Part shown: positions 32,163 through 40,969 of the stretch, piece by piece
Numbering within the stretch: position 1 is the first letter of the stretch
How the letters are laid out: each line of letters begins with the position of its first letter
NCBI GenBank assembly: GCA_002477275.1
Contig: DLOU01000063.1
Location: 1-47,430, forward strand
Length of the DNA: 47,430 bases
Direction of reading: 5' to 3'
Source of the DNA: Caryophanales bacterium UBA7476
GTDB lineage: Bacteria; Bacillota_I; Bacilli_A; RF39; UBA660
Position numbers and translations under genes: made by a program
The notes under the pieces: model-generated
Told to the model about the DNA's origin: nothing
The model's database searches: none
The model's input: only the letters and a program-made list of their open reading frames with translations

Positions 32163-32990
32163 TTACTTTTTATTTCTACTGTAATTAAATATATATTGAA
32201 TTATAAGGCCAGAATTTTTATCATATTTTTCTTTCATAAAATTTCTTATTTCTGGTACTTTTTCTAGATTATATTTTTCTTTCATGTATTTTTTAACCCA
32301 AGTGTCAATTGGAAATACATCAAATCTATGATATCCAAATAAAAGAATACAACTAGCAACTTTTTCTCCAATTCCATTATTTTTCATTAAATATTCCATT
32401 GCTTCCACACTATCCATGTTATCAATACTATTAATATCGAATTCACCACTATCTATTTTATTTATCATTTCATAAATATATTTATCTCTAAAACCTGCTT
32501 TACAATCTCTATATTCTTCTATACTTACTTTTTTTAGTTTTTCTACTGTTGGAAATAAATAATATTCTTTATTTCTAAATAAAACTTTTTCTCCATATCT
32601 TTCTGATATATTATCAAGAGTTTTTCTTATTTGTGGAACTCTATTGTTAGCTGATAAAATATAACTTATTATTACTTCTACTCTTGGTTCATTAATCATT
32701 TTTAAACCATTACATGCATCTATTATTTCTTTGTTACTTGAATCTATTTCTATTAATTTGTCGTTTAAAGAATCATAATCAAAATCTAAATCAAAATAGC
32801 TTTTTATTACTTCTTCTATGTTATCCATGTTATTTGAATCTACTATTAAATTATCATCTTCTAATTTTAGATTAACTACTCTATCACTTAATACAACTGT
32901 ATATGATAAATCATCTTCTTCTTTAAATCTAAATATTTGTCCACAAGTAACAGTGTCTTTTAAATTAAAGTTGCTTACTTTTATATTCAT
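32163..32990 (-). CDS. ogg: 8-oxoguanine DNA glycosylase/AP lyase (OGG1 type)
   Basis: 275 aa. The helix-hairpin-helix-GPD signature NNGIGEKVASCILLFGY...VFPIDTWVKK has the catalytic Lys210 and Asp229. The N-terminal domain (TCGQIFRF) is the OGG-type fold. It removes 8-oxoguanine and cleaves the abasic site. It is separated by 8 bp from the upstream MmcQ/YjbR gene, so the two are probably co-transcribed. Together with xthA and tag it makes up a base-excision set. Confidence 0.92.
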   Translation of the reverse strand: MNIKVSNFNLKDTVTCGQIFRFKEEDDLSYTVVLSDRVVNLKLEDDNLIVDSNNMDNIEEVIKSYFDLDFDYDSLNDKLIEIDSSNKEIIDACNGLKMINEPRVEVIISYILSANNRVPQIRKTLDNISERYGEKVLFRNKEYYLFPTVEKLKKVSIEEYRDCKAGFRDKYIYEMINKIDSGEFDINSIDNMDSVEAMEYLMKNNGIGEKVASCILLFGYHRFDVFPIDTWVKKYMKEKYNLEKVPEIRNFMKEKYDKNSGLIIQYIFNYSRNKK

Positions 32991-32998
32991 ATTATCGC

Positions 32999-33670
32999 CT
33001 ACTTCTTTTTTGAATAATTATAACTCTCATCAATTAATTCAAATAAAACTTTATCATCTATAGTATCATTTAAAAGAATAGAAATCCAATATTTTTTATT
33101 CATATGCCATGCTGGATAAAATCCATCTTTTTTAAGTAAATCTACTATTTCATTTTCATCAAGTTTTATGTTAACTATTTCAACTTCTCCACTTTCATCT
33201 TTATTTAATTTACTTTTATCAATATTCATAACAAGTGCATACCACTTTTTAGTATCTTTATTTCTAAATACTCCAAAATTAGGGCTTGTTTCCCATTCAA
33301 AGCTTGGTATATCTTTATATTTTTCTTTTATATATTTTTCTAATCTATTTGACTGATCAAATATAAAAGATTCTTTTTTAGAACATTTTTCTCTAATATC
33401 TATTAGTATTTCTTCTAGTTCTTCTTTTACTTTATTACTAAATGTACCACCTTTGTTTTCGTTTCTAAACGCAGTATATTCTTCATTAAAATCTTTATCT
33501 ATTACTTTAGATGAAACTTCTTCATCTTTAACTTTTATTTCAACTTTCATACAATTATTCATTATATCTTTAGTAATTATGTAATAATCTTTTTCTTTTT
33601 TAAATCCATAATCAAGTAACTTATTATTATTTAATTTACTTTTTTTAAAAATATCATATTCTATACTCAT
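32999..33670 (-). CDS. MmcQ/YjbR-family protein
   Basis: About 223 aa from the ATG at 33670, which has GAGGG 7 nt upstream; the longer frame to 33709 lacks a site. The C-terminal half contains FGVFRNKDTKKWYALVMNI, FYPAWHMNKKYWISILL and a late LIDESY: the MmcQ/YjbR fold, a cyclophilin-like or DNA-binding-like domain. The N-terminal ~100 residues are charged. It is followed 8 bp later by the OGG-type glycosylase gene. Confidence 0.85.
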   Translation of the reverse strand: MSIEYDIFKKSKLNNNKLLDYGFKKEKDYYIITKDIMNNCMKVEIKVKDEEVSSKVIDKDFNEEYTAFRNENKGGTFSNKVKEELEEILIDIREKCSKKESFIFDQSNRLEKYIKEKYKDIPSFEWETSPNFGVFRNKDTKKWYALVMNIDKSKLNKDESGEVEIVNIKLDENEIVDLLKKDGFYPAWHMNKKYWISILLNDTIDDKVLFELIDESYNYSKKK

Positions 33671-33717
33671 ATTTAATCCCTCAAATAAATTATACATTAT
33701 ATAAAACAAAGTTTCAC

Positions 33718-33742
33718 TAAAAAAACTAACTTAGTTAGTTTT
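33718..33742 (-). terminator. Intrinsic terminator after the TIGR03943-family gene
   Basis: AAAACTAAC (33722-33730), 3-nt loop, GTTAGTTTT (33734-33742): a perfect stem, with T following on the minus strand. Confidence 0.8.
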
Positions 33743-34551
33743 TAAAATTCAATATCAATTTGGTTTAATGCTTCACATGTTCCATCTCCATATGCATAAC
33801 ATGGATATACATATAGTTCTTCTTTATCCTCTGGTATCGTTTTCATATTTTTTACATCTATGTAAAGAATTACATTTCCATATCCATCTTTTCCTTTTTT
33901 TAGTACTCCTTCTACTTCATACCAAGTATCTTTTTTTATTTTTGATAAATTATCTGATTTTGCAATAAAACCTCCAAAACCTGCATCTGCTACACAGCAG
34001 CTAATTATATACTTTCCTACTCCAAAGTATCCTTTTGGTATTGCATCATCTTTCATTAGAGTAAATCCTCTTACTCTTATAGTTTTTCCAACTAAATTAT
34101 CTGGTTTACTATTATATGTTATTAAATCTGATAGAAGTTGATATGATGAATCTTCTATTTCAAAATCAACGTTTGTAAAATCATATTCTTCATCATTTTC
34201 TTCTATTGTTTCAATCTCTACTTCTTTCTGTTCTTCTTTTTTTTCTACTACATTAGACTTTTTAAATGTATTTGATCTATTAGTTGCTAGTGATGTAGAA
34301 AGTCTTCCATTTCCAGAATTAATTAACATTACAATTGGTAATAATAAAATTAAATCAGTAAATTTAAATCTATAACTATTTTCTTTTGAAATAATAATAA
34401 CTAATCCTATTACTAGTAAAACTGGCATTGTTACAATAATATACTTTTGCATATGTGGTGCTAAAAAGTTTTTTAAGTATCCTCTAAAGAGTACATAGAA
34501 AATTATTGATGAATAAATTATACATACTATTCCTAAAAATTTCTTTTTCAT
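33742..34551 (-). CDS. TIGR03943-family membrane protein, permease partner
   Basis: About 269 aa from the ATG at 34551, which overlaps the permease stop as ATGA. Two to three N-terminal hydrophobic helices are followed by an acidic linker and a C-terminal beta-rich domain with SCCVADAGFGGF and VRGFTLMKDD, diagnostic of TIGR03943. The family is almost always coupled with a DUF318-type permease, as here. The C-terminal CCxAD may bind a metal or cluster. The exported or handled substrate is not known. Confidence 0.88.
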   Translation of the reverse strand: MKKKFLGIVCIIYSSIIFYVLFRGYLKNFLAPHMQKYIIVTMPVLLVIGLVIIISKENSYRFKFTDLILLLPIVMLINSGNGRLSTSLATNRSNTFKKSNVVEKKEEQKEVEIETIEENDEEYDFTNVDFEIEDSSYQLLSDLITYNSKPDNLVGKTIRVRGFTLMKDDAIPKGYFGVGKYIISCCVADAGFGGFIAKSDNLSKIKKDTWYEVEGVLKKGKDGYGNVILYIDVKNMKTIPEDKEELYVYPCYAYGDGTCEALNQIDIEF

Positions 34552-35423
34552 AATACCACCACCATTACACAAAATACAAATATTACAATAAATATTAGTG
34601 ATATTAAAGTTGCTACAAATTTAGTTTTATAATTACCTAAAAGTACAACTGTATTTTTTATATCTATCATTGGTCCAAGTAGTAAATAAGCTAAAATACT
34701 TGTTCTTCCAAAAGTAGATAAGAGTGATTTTCCAATAAATGAATCTGATGTTGAACAAAGTGAAATTAAGTATGCAAAAATCATTAAAACAATTATTGAT
34801 AAAATCTTATTATTACTAAATAAATTAATTGCTGATTTAGGCATTAAAACTTGACATAAACTTGCAATTAATGCTCCTATCATTAAATACTTTACTACAT
34901 CAAATAAATCACTTGCTGTATGTTTTATAATATGTGTAGCTGCCTTTTCTTTTGCTTCATGATGATGACAACTACACTCTTCTTTGTTATCATCTTTTGT
35001 TACTTTATCTTTAAATAATAATCCCATTATTATTCCTATAATTAAAGAAATTACTACTCCAAATATTAATCTTAAGAAAAATATCTTCCTATCAATTCTA
35101 TAAAAAGCATAATATGTTGATAATAAAACTACTGGATTAATAATTGGTGATGATAACATAAATGATATTGCAACATTAATTGGTACACCTTTTTTTATTA
35201 ATCTTTTTGATATTGGTATTACAGCACAATCACATGCTGGTATAAAGAATCCCATGAATACTCCAGTTAAGGATGCCAAAAATATATTTTTTGGAATTAT
35301 TTTTTCAAATGTTTCATCAGAAACAAAGTGTTCTATTATAGCTGAAATAATAGATCCTAAAAGTAGAAATGGCAGGCTTTCAAAGAAAATTGACATAAAT
35401 ACTACTGCTATATTATGAAACAT
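34548..35423 (-). CDS. DUF318/YraQ-family permease
   Basis: 291 aa with 8-9 hydrophobic helices. FFIPACDCAVIPISKRLI (about 57-74) and FMLSSPIINPVVLLSTYYA are the conserved membrane Cys and Pro motifs. A central cytoplasmic loop (about 145-162) has ECSCHHHEAKE, a likely metal-binding patch. It is coupled with the TIGR03943 gene. Homologues include the ArsP-type organoarsenical permeases and proteins of unknown substrate; the His/Cys patch suggests a soft metal or metalloid here. Confidence 0.88.
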   Translation of the reverse strand: MFHNIAVVFMSIFFESLPFLLLGSIISAIIEHFVSDETFEKIIPKNIFLASLTGVFMGFFIPACDCAVIPISKRLIKKGVPINVAISFMLSSPIINPVVLLSTYYAFYRIDRKIFFLRLIFGVVISLIIGIIMGLLFKDKVTKDDNKEECSCHHHEAKEKAATHIIKHTASDLFDVVKYLMIGALIASLCQVLMPKSAINLFSNNKILSIIVLMIFAYLISLCSTSDSFIGKSLLSTFGRTSILAYLLLGPMIDIKNTVVLLGNYKTKFVATLISLIFIVIFVFCVMVVVL

Positions 35424-35482
35424 ATATACCTCCTTTTTGTCCTTTTTAATTATATATTAAATAATACTATATTACAAATCTG

Positions 35483-36790
35483 TTAATCACTATTTTCTTC
35501 ATTTAAATCTTCAAACATTTTTTGAACAGTTGGATTATTTTTTGTTAATTTTGTAATTGTTAAATCTTCTGCTTTGTTATTAGCAAGTCTTAAATTATCT
35601 TCTGATTTCAAAAGATTATCTTTAATTTTTTGTAAGTGATCAATACTTTTATCAATCTCTTCAATTGCTTTTTTAAATCTTTCACTAGCAAGTCTATAGT
35701 TCTTTCCAAACTTATCTTTAAATTCATTTAAATTATCTTCAAAATGTATAATATCTAGATTCTGATTTTTAACTAGTGTTAACTCCTTTTTATATTGTAA
35801 TGAATTAAGTGCTGCACCTCTTAAAAGTGTTATTATTGGTATAAAGAATTGAGGTCTTATTACATACATCTTTTCATATTTATGTGATACATCTACTATT
35901 CCTTCATTATAATAATCGTTATCCATTTCAAGCATAGATACAAGTACTGCATATTCACAATTTTTCTCTTTTCTATCCTTATCAAGTTCTTTGAAGAAAT
36001 CCTCATTTTTATGTTTTGTTGCAGTCATATCTGCTTCATTTTTCATCTCAAACATTATTGAAATAATTTCTGTTTTATCATCGTAATCTTTAAATATAAA
36101 ATCTCCTTTAGAACCAGTTTTTGCATCATTATCTTTTTCAAAATATGCATTAGGAAAAAGAGGTCTTAATTTATTAAATTCATTAAAACAATGTTGTTCT
36201 AAAGATTCCCCTATCATTTTAGTTGATTGTCTTGCTTTAAAATCTTTATAGTAGGCTATTTGTTCATCTTTGTCTTTTAATTTCTCATTGAATGAATCTT
36301 TTAAAGTTCTTTCTTTTAATAAGTATTCATTTTCTTTTAATTCTAGTTTACCTCTTAATTCATTTATATCTTTTTCACTTTTATTTTCAACTTCTTTTAT
36401 TGCAAGAGTTTTTTCACTTTCTTTAAGTTTCAAATCATTTTTTAATTCTAATATTTCCTGACTTAGTTTATTTTTTTCTTCTTCACTTTCTTTTTTTATT
36501 TTGTTTTTACTTAATTCAAGTTCTATTTCTTTATTATCTTCTAATGACTTTATTTTATTTTTTAAATCATTTATTTCTATATCTCTTTTTGAAAGTTCTT
36601 CTTTATATTTTTCTTTTATACTTGCTTCATTTAATTTTATTTCATTTTCTTTTTCTTTAGTAGTTAATTCTTCTCTTCTTTTGATTTCTTTCTCAAATTC
36701 AGTATCTCTCACTTGTCTTAGAATAGTGTCATAATCACTTTCATCTATTTTAAATACGGTTCCACATTTTGGACATTTTATTTCGTTCAT
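35483..36790 (-). CDS. DUF2130 family protein
   Basis: About 435 aa from the ATG at 36790, with AGAGGTG upstream. The N-terminus has a single CPKCG pair (half a zinc ribbon), a long Lys/Glu coiled coil (about 25-185), then the DUF2130 core with QHCFNEFNKLRPLFPNAYFE, SKGDFIF and FEMKNEAD. The Asp and E-x-K spacing (GDFIFKD ... FEMK) matches a PD-(D/E)XK nuclease-like fold. The family occurs widely; some members are linked with DNA repair or phage. Function unproven. Confidence 0.88.
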   Translation of the reverse strand: MNEIKCPKCGTVFKIDESDYDTILRQVRDTEFEKEIKRREELTTKEKENEIKLNEASIKEKYKEELSKRDIEINDLKNKIKSLEDNKEIELELSKNKIKKESEEEKNKLSQEILELKNDLKLKESEKTLAIKEVENKSEKDINELRGKLELKENEYLLKERTLKDSFNEKLKDKDEQIAYYKDFKARQSTKMIGESLEQHCFNEFNKLRPLFPNAYFEKDNDAKTGSKGDFIFKDYDDKTEIISIMFEMKNEADMTATKHKNEDFFKELDKDRKEKNCEYAVLVSMLEMDNDYYNEGIVDVSHKYEKMYVIRPQFFIPIITLLRGAALNSLQYKKELTLVKNQNLDIIHFEDNLNEFKDKFGKNYRLASERFKKAIEEIDKSIDHLQKIKDNLLKSEDNLRLANNKAEDLTITKLTKNNPTVQKMFEDLNEENSD

Positions 36791-36815
36791 AGTTTTCACC
36801 TCTTTATTATTATAA

Positions 36816-36842
36816 CAAAAAACTAAGTATTTCTACTTAGTT
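36816..36842 (-). terminator. Intrinsic terminator after the zinc-ribbon membrane protein gene
   Basis: AACTAAGTA (36821-36829), 4-nt loop, TACTTAGTT (36834-36842), then T on the minus strand. Confidence 0.85.
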
Positions 36843-36845
36843 ATT

Positions 36846-37589
36846 TTATTTTTCTATATATAATCCATCTGTAGCAAGTGCATTAAAATTAAAACTCTTT
36901 GTACTATTTATTACACTATCATACAAATCTTCTATATTTTCATAGCCATATACATATTCATTTTCATTTAAATCTATTTTATTTGTATCAACAAATGGAG
37001 TTGCTCCTATGCTATCGACTGATATACCTACAAAACTTACTGCTGCATATATTGTTTTATTTTCAACTCCATTACTAAATTCTTGTTTATATACATATAT
37101 CAATTTTACTGAAACAGAATTTTTTAAATAGTAGAAACCAACCTTTTCTGGTTCTCCTACTCTTTCATATGTTGTAGTATATCCTTTCCATTTATCAAGT
37201 TCTTTTACTGCTTTATTTGAAAATTTCTCATCCATTTCTGATGTAATATCTTTTAAACTCTGTTCATCTTTTTTTGTTTCTGCATGCTCTTTATCAAAGA
37301 AATTTGAACTTTTATTAAAAGACTTAAATGAAGTGAAAATCATAAACATAATAAATATAAATGTCCCAATTATTAATAATGTAACAATACCAACAAATAA
37401 GAAATGTAGTTTGGTTACTCTTTTTGCAAATTTTAAGTCTATATCATCCATATTTATTTTTTTTGAATTTTCGTTATTGTTTTCTATTATAAATTCTGAA
37501 TTACAATACTTACATTTTGTCTCTTTATCTTCAAGATTAAATTCTAATTTAGCTCCACAATTTGGACATTTTTTTTCAATTATTTTCAT
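36846..37589 (-). CDS. Zinc-ribbon membrane protein with extracytoplasmic domain
   Basis: 247 aa. The N-terminal CPNCGAKLEF...CKYCNSEF is a TFIIB-like zinc ribbon. A linker, one hydrophobic helix (about 61-86) and an outer domain of ~160 residues follow. The outer part is beta-rich with no family I can name. It is one of three zinc-ribbon membrane proteins in this window (25102, 29167, 36846), which share the layout of ribbon inside and domain outside or in the membrane. Confidence 0.8.
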   Translation of the reverse strand: MKIIEKKCPNCGAKLEFNLEDKETKCKYCNSEFIIENNNENSKKINMDDIDLKFAKRVTKLHFLFVGIVTLLIIGTFIFIMFMIFTSFKSFNKSSNFFDKEHAETKKDEQSLKDITSEMDEKFSNKAVKELDKWKGYTTTYERVGEPEKVGFYYLKNSVSVKLIYVYKQEFSNGVENKTIYAAVSFVGISVDSIGATPFVDTNKIDLNENEYVYGYENIEDLYDSVINSTKSFNFNALATDGLYIEK

Positions 37590-37676
37590 ATTTACTCCTA
37601 CTTATATTTGACTATATTTTACCACATTTTAATAATTAATTCAATTACTATCAAATATAAGATATTATTTAACTTT

Positions 37677-38504
37677 TTATTGTTTTACTGTTATATTTTT
37701 TCCATCTGAATATATTGTTATACTACCATTTTTAGTTAGATAATATTTAACATTATTATTATCAAGTATTTTAAGTGTTTCTTCCTCACACCCTTCTTTT
37801 TCTGAACATGTAAGTACTCCATATTTAGGAGTAATTTCTTTAATTAATGAGTCTAATCTTTTTAAATAATTACCATGATATGGTATTTTTATAAAATCAT
37901 AGGTATTCTGATTTATACTTAGAAAATCTTTTATTCTTTTATTCTCGGAATCACCCATAAATAGGAAACTATTATTACCATTTATAATAGAAACTATTAG
38001 TGATGAGTTATTACTTTTATTTTTGTCATAAATAGATTCCGGTCCATTTACAGTTATTTTTAAATTATCTAATTTTATTTCATAGTTACCTTCAACTGTT
38101 TTTGGAGTTATATTTTTATTATTTAGTGAATTTATATAATTTGTATAATATACACTTTCTTTCGGAACATTACTTTGAAGAACTTCTCCTATTTCTATAT
38201 TATCAATTATTACTGAGGCACTTCCCACATGATCTTTATCAAAATGAGTAATTATTAGATAGTCTAATTTAGTAATATTATTTTTTTTAAAGTAACCTAG
38301 AATTTCATTACTTAGTGATTCTTCACCAGTATCTATCATTATGTATTTATTATTCTTTGAAATTAAAACTGAATCTGCTTTTCCAGCATTGAAAAAATAA
38401 ATTTTTAAGTCACCTTTTTTTTCTTTTAAAATACTAATTGTTATTATTGCAATTAATAATATAATTAAAATTATAGTCATAATAATTTTTTCTTTATTTT
38501 TCAT
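37677..38504 (-). CDS. ComEC/Rec2-like metallo-beta-lactamase-fold hydrolase
   Basis: About 275 aa from the ATG at 38504 (MKNKEK), with GGGTGAT upstream. One N-terminal hydrophobic helix (about 6-25) is followed by the metallo-beta-lactamase fold: FFNAGKADSVLI, MIDTGEES, ITHFDKDHVGSA (metal-binding HxxxDH), the late MGDSEN and KIPYHGNYL. This matches the beta-lactamase-like domain of ComEC, without its channel domain. It could be a secreted phosphodiesterase/nuclease-like enzyme. The window has no DNA uptake genes. Confidence 0.88.
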   Translation of the reverse strand: MKNKEKIIMTIILIILLIAIITISILKEKKGDLKIYFFNAGKADSVLISKNNKYIMIDTGEESLSNEILGYFKKNNITKLDYLIITHFDKDHVGSASVIIDNIEIGEVLQSNVPKESVYYTNYINSLNNKNITPKTVEGNYEIKLDNLKITVNGPESIYDKNKSNNSSLIVSIINGNNSFLFMGDSENKRIKDFLSINQNTYDFIKIPYHGNYLKRLDSLIKEITPKYGVLTCSEKEGCEEETLKILDNNNVKYYLTKNGSITIYSDGKNITVKQ

Positions 38505-38586
38505 ATTATCACCCACATGATTTTATTTTACTATATTTTAGAAAATAATTATTAAAAAAATATTAAAATAAAATTTTCTTTTTTTA

Positions 38587-39252
38587 TTATTTATTAACTG
38601 CTTTTTCTATATCTTCTTTAATATCATTCGCTATTTTATTATTTTTATTTATAATCTCATAACTATATCCATCTTCTGTTAGTTCTAACCTAAAACTAGC
38701 TTTTTCTTCAGTTTGAGAATTTAGATATTCTTTAGTAAGAGTAAAATGAAAATAGTATGATACTGGTATTTTAAAATCATATTTTTTTGCATCTTCTGTA
38801 ATAGATTTTTTAATTTCTGCTAAATAATATATTGAATCATTATAATTCTGTTCTGTTGATACATCAATTGTAAATGCATTCTCAATATAATTATCAAACA
38901 AGTTATTTTCAAACAAAGAAGAAAATTTTTCTCTATAATATTCTGTCATAGTTTCTTCATAATCATCTGATAATGAGTAATGTGGTATTCCTGTGTCGCT
39001 TCTTACTGAATACATTATAAAGATAAAGTCAGTATTTTTTATTTGTACTTTCTTTTCTCTGGTTTCATATCCCATAGCATCAGTACCTCTTGTACCTGAA
39101 ATAATTTCACATTTATCTTTTAAATTGTAGTTCTCTTCTATCTCTTTTAAGTGATTTGCAAAAGCTCTATTACCATGTGCTCCTAAACATCCTGAACAAC
39201 TGCATATTATCAATAACATTAAAATGAAAGAAATTATTTTAGTTTTCTTCAT
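38587..39252 (-). CDS. Putative lipoprotein
   Basis: 221 aa. The N-terminal MKKTKIISFILMLLIICSC fits a type II signal peptide; the lipobox Cys is one of C18, C20 or C23. The mature part is soluble with mixed strands and helices. It is not recognised. The start is supported by AGGAGA. It is the last leftward gene before the decayed TA copy and the mobile region. Confidence 0.75.
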   Translation of the reverse strand: MKKTKIISFILMLLIICSCSGCLGAHGNRAFANHLKEIEENYNLKDKCEIISGTRGTDAMGYETREKKVQIKNTDFIFIMYSVRSDTGIPHYSLSDDYEETMTEYYREKFSSLFENNLFDNYIENAFTIDVSTEQNYNDSIYYLAEIKKSITEDAKKYDFKIPVSYYFHFTLTKEYLNSQTEEKASFRLELTEDGYSYEIINKNNKIANDIKEDIEKAVNK

Positions 39253-39577
39253 AATATTCTCCTTTATTTTTTGTATATTTATAATATATCATAAATTTTG
39301 ATATATTATAATACATTCGAATAATTCTTTTAAATGATTACCATTTTATCATTATTATATTAATATCTAACATTAATATAGAAAAAAATTTTATGGTGTT
39401 TTAATTCTACACATAAATGTTGTTAATATTTAACATATACACGAAAAATCGGCACAAATCTATGAATTAAGATTGACTCAATTACTTGAATAAAATATAA
39501 CATATTCAAAAAAATATAAAGATATTTTTCTTTTATAATAAAAAAGTAAATAATATGGTAAAACTGTGTATGTTCGA
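39253..39577. other. AT-rich intergenic boundary region, no gene seen
   Basis: Holds the promoter area of the putative lipoprotein gene, then AT-rich DNA with a TATATTAAT / ATTAATATA palindrome (39356-39380). No coding or RNA gene is visible. It separates chromosome-like DNA from the mobile region. Confidence 0.5.
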
Positions 39578-39606
39578 TTGACACAGTATATCATATATGC
39601 TGCATT
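39578..39606 (+). promoter_or_regulatory. Weakened promoter of the decayed TA copy (copy D)
   Basis: TTGACA (39578-39583), 17-nt spacer, TGCATT (39601-39606) preceded by TGC, a possible extended -10. The position equals that of the toxin promoters in cassettes A to C, but the -10 has drifted from TATAAT. Confidence 0.45.
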
Positions 39607-39673
39607 GTGCTTAGGAACAGTTAGTTGCCTAGGGGGCTACCTCCAATCTAACATAGAGAGGAGGCTTGAGAGA

Positions 39674-39883
39674 ATGAAAAAACGTGAATACAACATTAAG
39701 TTGCTTCGCTACATATCACTCATTTTACTACTCTTAACCTTACTGGTTTTAGTAAAAAAAAAAATGACACTCATTGAGCTGAATGTTCCCATTTTTATTT
39801 TATGCAAGAATACTTGCTACATACATAATAACATAAAAAGGAACTTTTTTAAAGTTCCTTTTGTATTCCTAATGGGGCGATAA
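39674..39883 (+). pseudogene. Frameshifted copy of the small hydrophobic toxin-like peptide (copy D)
   Basis: The first 27 residues (MKKREYNIKLLRYISL, then a Leu-rich helix to VLV) equal copy C, with GAGGAGG upstream of the ATG at 39674. At the end of the helix a run of 11 A (39754-39764) replaces AATAAAAAAA of copy C, a net +1, so the TGA stop is lost and the frame runs on to 69 codons. The antisense promoter present in A to C is missing, and ~55 nt of the 3' part, including the convergent terminator, is deleted. If expressed, slippage in the A run could restore the short form. Most likely this is a decayed, unguarded copy. Confidence 0.65.
39836..39862. terminator. Bidirectional terminator hairpin between copy D and the retron RT gene
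   Basis: AAAAGGAACTTT (39836-39847), 3-nt loop, AAAGTTCCTTTT (39851-39862): a perfect 12-bp stem with T on both strands. Confidence 0.8.
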
Positions 39884-39953
39884 CAAAGGTTATCTGAAAC
39901 CCTAAAGTAAAAGTTGATAAACAACTAATCACTATAAACATTATAACATATTT

Positions 39954-40892
39954 TTATGAATTGATATACTTATTTTTAATTTTATATTGTAAATCATTAT
40001 ATTTTTTTCTATCAAATAAATGTGCATTATTAATTAATCCTAAAATACTATTAATTTCTTTTGTTGTATAGTTATCTTGCTTTAATAATTTAGCAATCTT
40101 ATATTTTGTTTTATTTGGTATAAGTAATTCATGATTATGTATGACACAACCAGTTATTTTTTTATAATCACTAGTAGTATAAGTTTTTGTTTTTGCAATA
40201 TTAACTATTTGACCATATTTTGTTATTATTTTTTCTGCATCTTTTATAAGTGATTTTGATATTCTATTTTTACTAGAAAAAATAATATCATCAACATAAA
40301 ATGAAACTATACAATTATTTCTTCTTGCTAATAATTCTAATTCATTAAACATATCTATATTTGCTAAATATGATAGAATACTACTTATTGGAGAACCAGA
40401 TGGCAAATGATTAATATGTTTTATTTCTTTTTCCACAATAAAATCCTCAATTTCTTTTGTCATAATATTAGTTAAATCAACTGTAGATAAATCACTCATT
40501 ATTGCAGCTATATCACTTTTCATTTTCATTTTCTTAACATAAAAATTATATATTTTTTCTCTACTTGTATTTGGGAAAAATTTACTTAAATCCATTTTAA
40601 CAAAATAATTAGATTCTATATGATAATATGCATTATCAATATATGATCTACCTTTTATTCCTGAAAATACATTATCTGGAAAATCAAAGCCATCAAAATA
40701 TCTCTTTATTCTTTTTTGAATAGTTTTTAATTCTTTTTTGGGAGCTTCTATCAATCGTCTTTTAGGTTTTTTATCAATATAGGGTTTATATTGTATATTA
40801 TATTTGTTATTATTATGAACTTTTAACTTAAGCAATTGGCTTAAATCTCTTTTTCTTGATAATCCATACAAAGAATTTTTAGAAAAATTCAT
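39954..40892 (-). CDS. Retron-type reverse transcriptase
   Basis: 312 aa, the usual retron RT length. NAYYH at 87-91 fits the retron-specific NAXXH motif. MDLSKFFPNTS (100-110) holds the first catalytic Asp (101). LPSGSPISSILSYLANI (163-179) is RT block 4. YVDD at 199-202 is the catalytic centre, with Val in place of the more common Ala. ITG at 246-248 with following KYKIAKLL matches the retron VTG region. It has no group II intron maturase domain and no fused effector. GAGGTG lies 8 nt before the ATG. Upstream are a 69-aa membrane protein and a ~320-nt structured RNA, the expected places of effector and msr-msd. It should make multicopy single-stranded DNA from that RNA. Confidence 0.88.
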   Translation of the reverse strand: MNFSKNSLYGLSRKRDLSQLLKLKVHNNNKYNIQYKPYIDKKPKRRLIEAPKKELKTIQKRIKRYFDGFDFPDNVFSGIKGRSYIDNAYYHIESNYFVKMDLSKFFPNTSREKIYNFYVKKMKMKSDIAAIMSDLSTVDLTNIMTKEIEDFIVEKEIKHINHLPSGSPISSILSYLANIDMFNELELLARRNNCIVSFYVDDIIFSSKNRISKSLIKDAEKIITKYGQIVNIAKTKTYTTSDYKKITGCVIHNHELLIPNKTKYKIAKLLKQDNYTTKEINSILGLINNAHLFDRKKYNDLQYKIKNKYINS

Positions 40893-40913
40893 ATGATATT
40901 CACCTCACAAAAA

Positions 40914-40967
40914 AACAATTACTTTTGTAAATCTATTTATTTAAATAAACTTACAAAAATAATTGTT
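40914..40967 (-). terminator. Long terminator-like hairpin between membrane-protein and RT genes
   Basis: AACAATTA-C-TTTTGTAA (40914-40930) pairs with TTACAAAA-A-TAATTGTT (40951-40967), 16 pairs with one mismatch, followed on the minus strand by seven T. It begins two bases after the stop of the 69-aa gene and ends just before the RT ribosome-binding site. It would limit RT expression or act as an attenuator. Confidence 0.8.
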
Positions 40968-40969
40968 AA

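Noticed and set aside
37677..38504. Full ComEC DNA-uptake channel
   Set aside because: Only the metallo-beta-lactamase-like part and one membrane helix are present. The channel domain and other competence genes are missing.
39566..39673. Longer N-terminus for copy D (start at 39566)
   Set aside because: This stretch equals the promoter and non-coding leader of the other cassettes. The ATG at 39674 has the conserved ribosome-binding site.
39954..40892. RT as a group II intron or diversity-generating retroelement
   Set aside because: There is no maturase or endonuclease domain, no intron domain V/VI pattern, no template/variable repeat pair and no Avd gene. NAXXH and ITG fit a retron.
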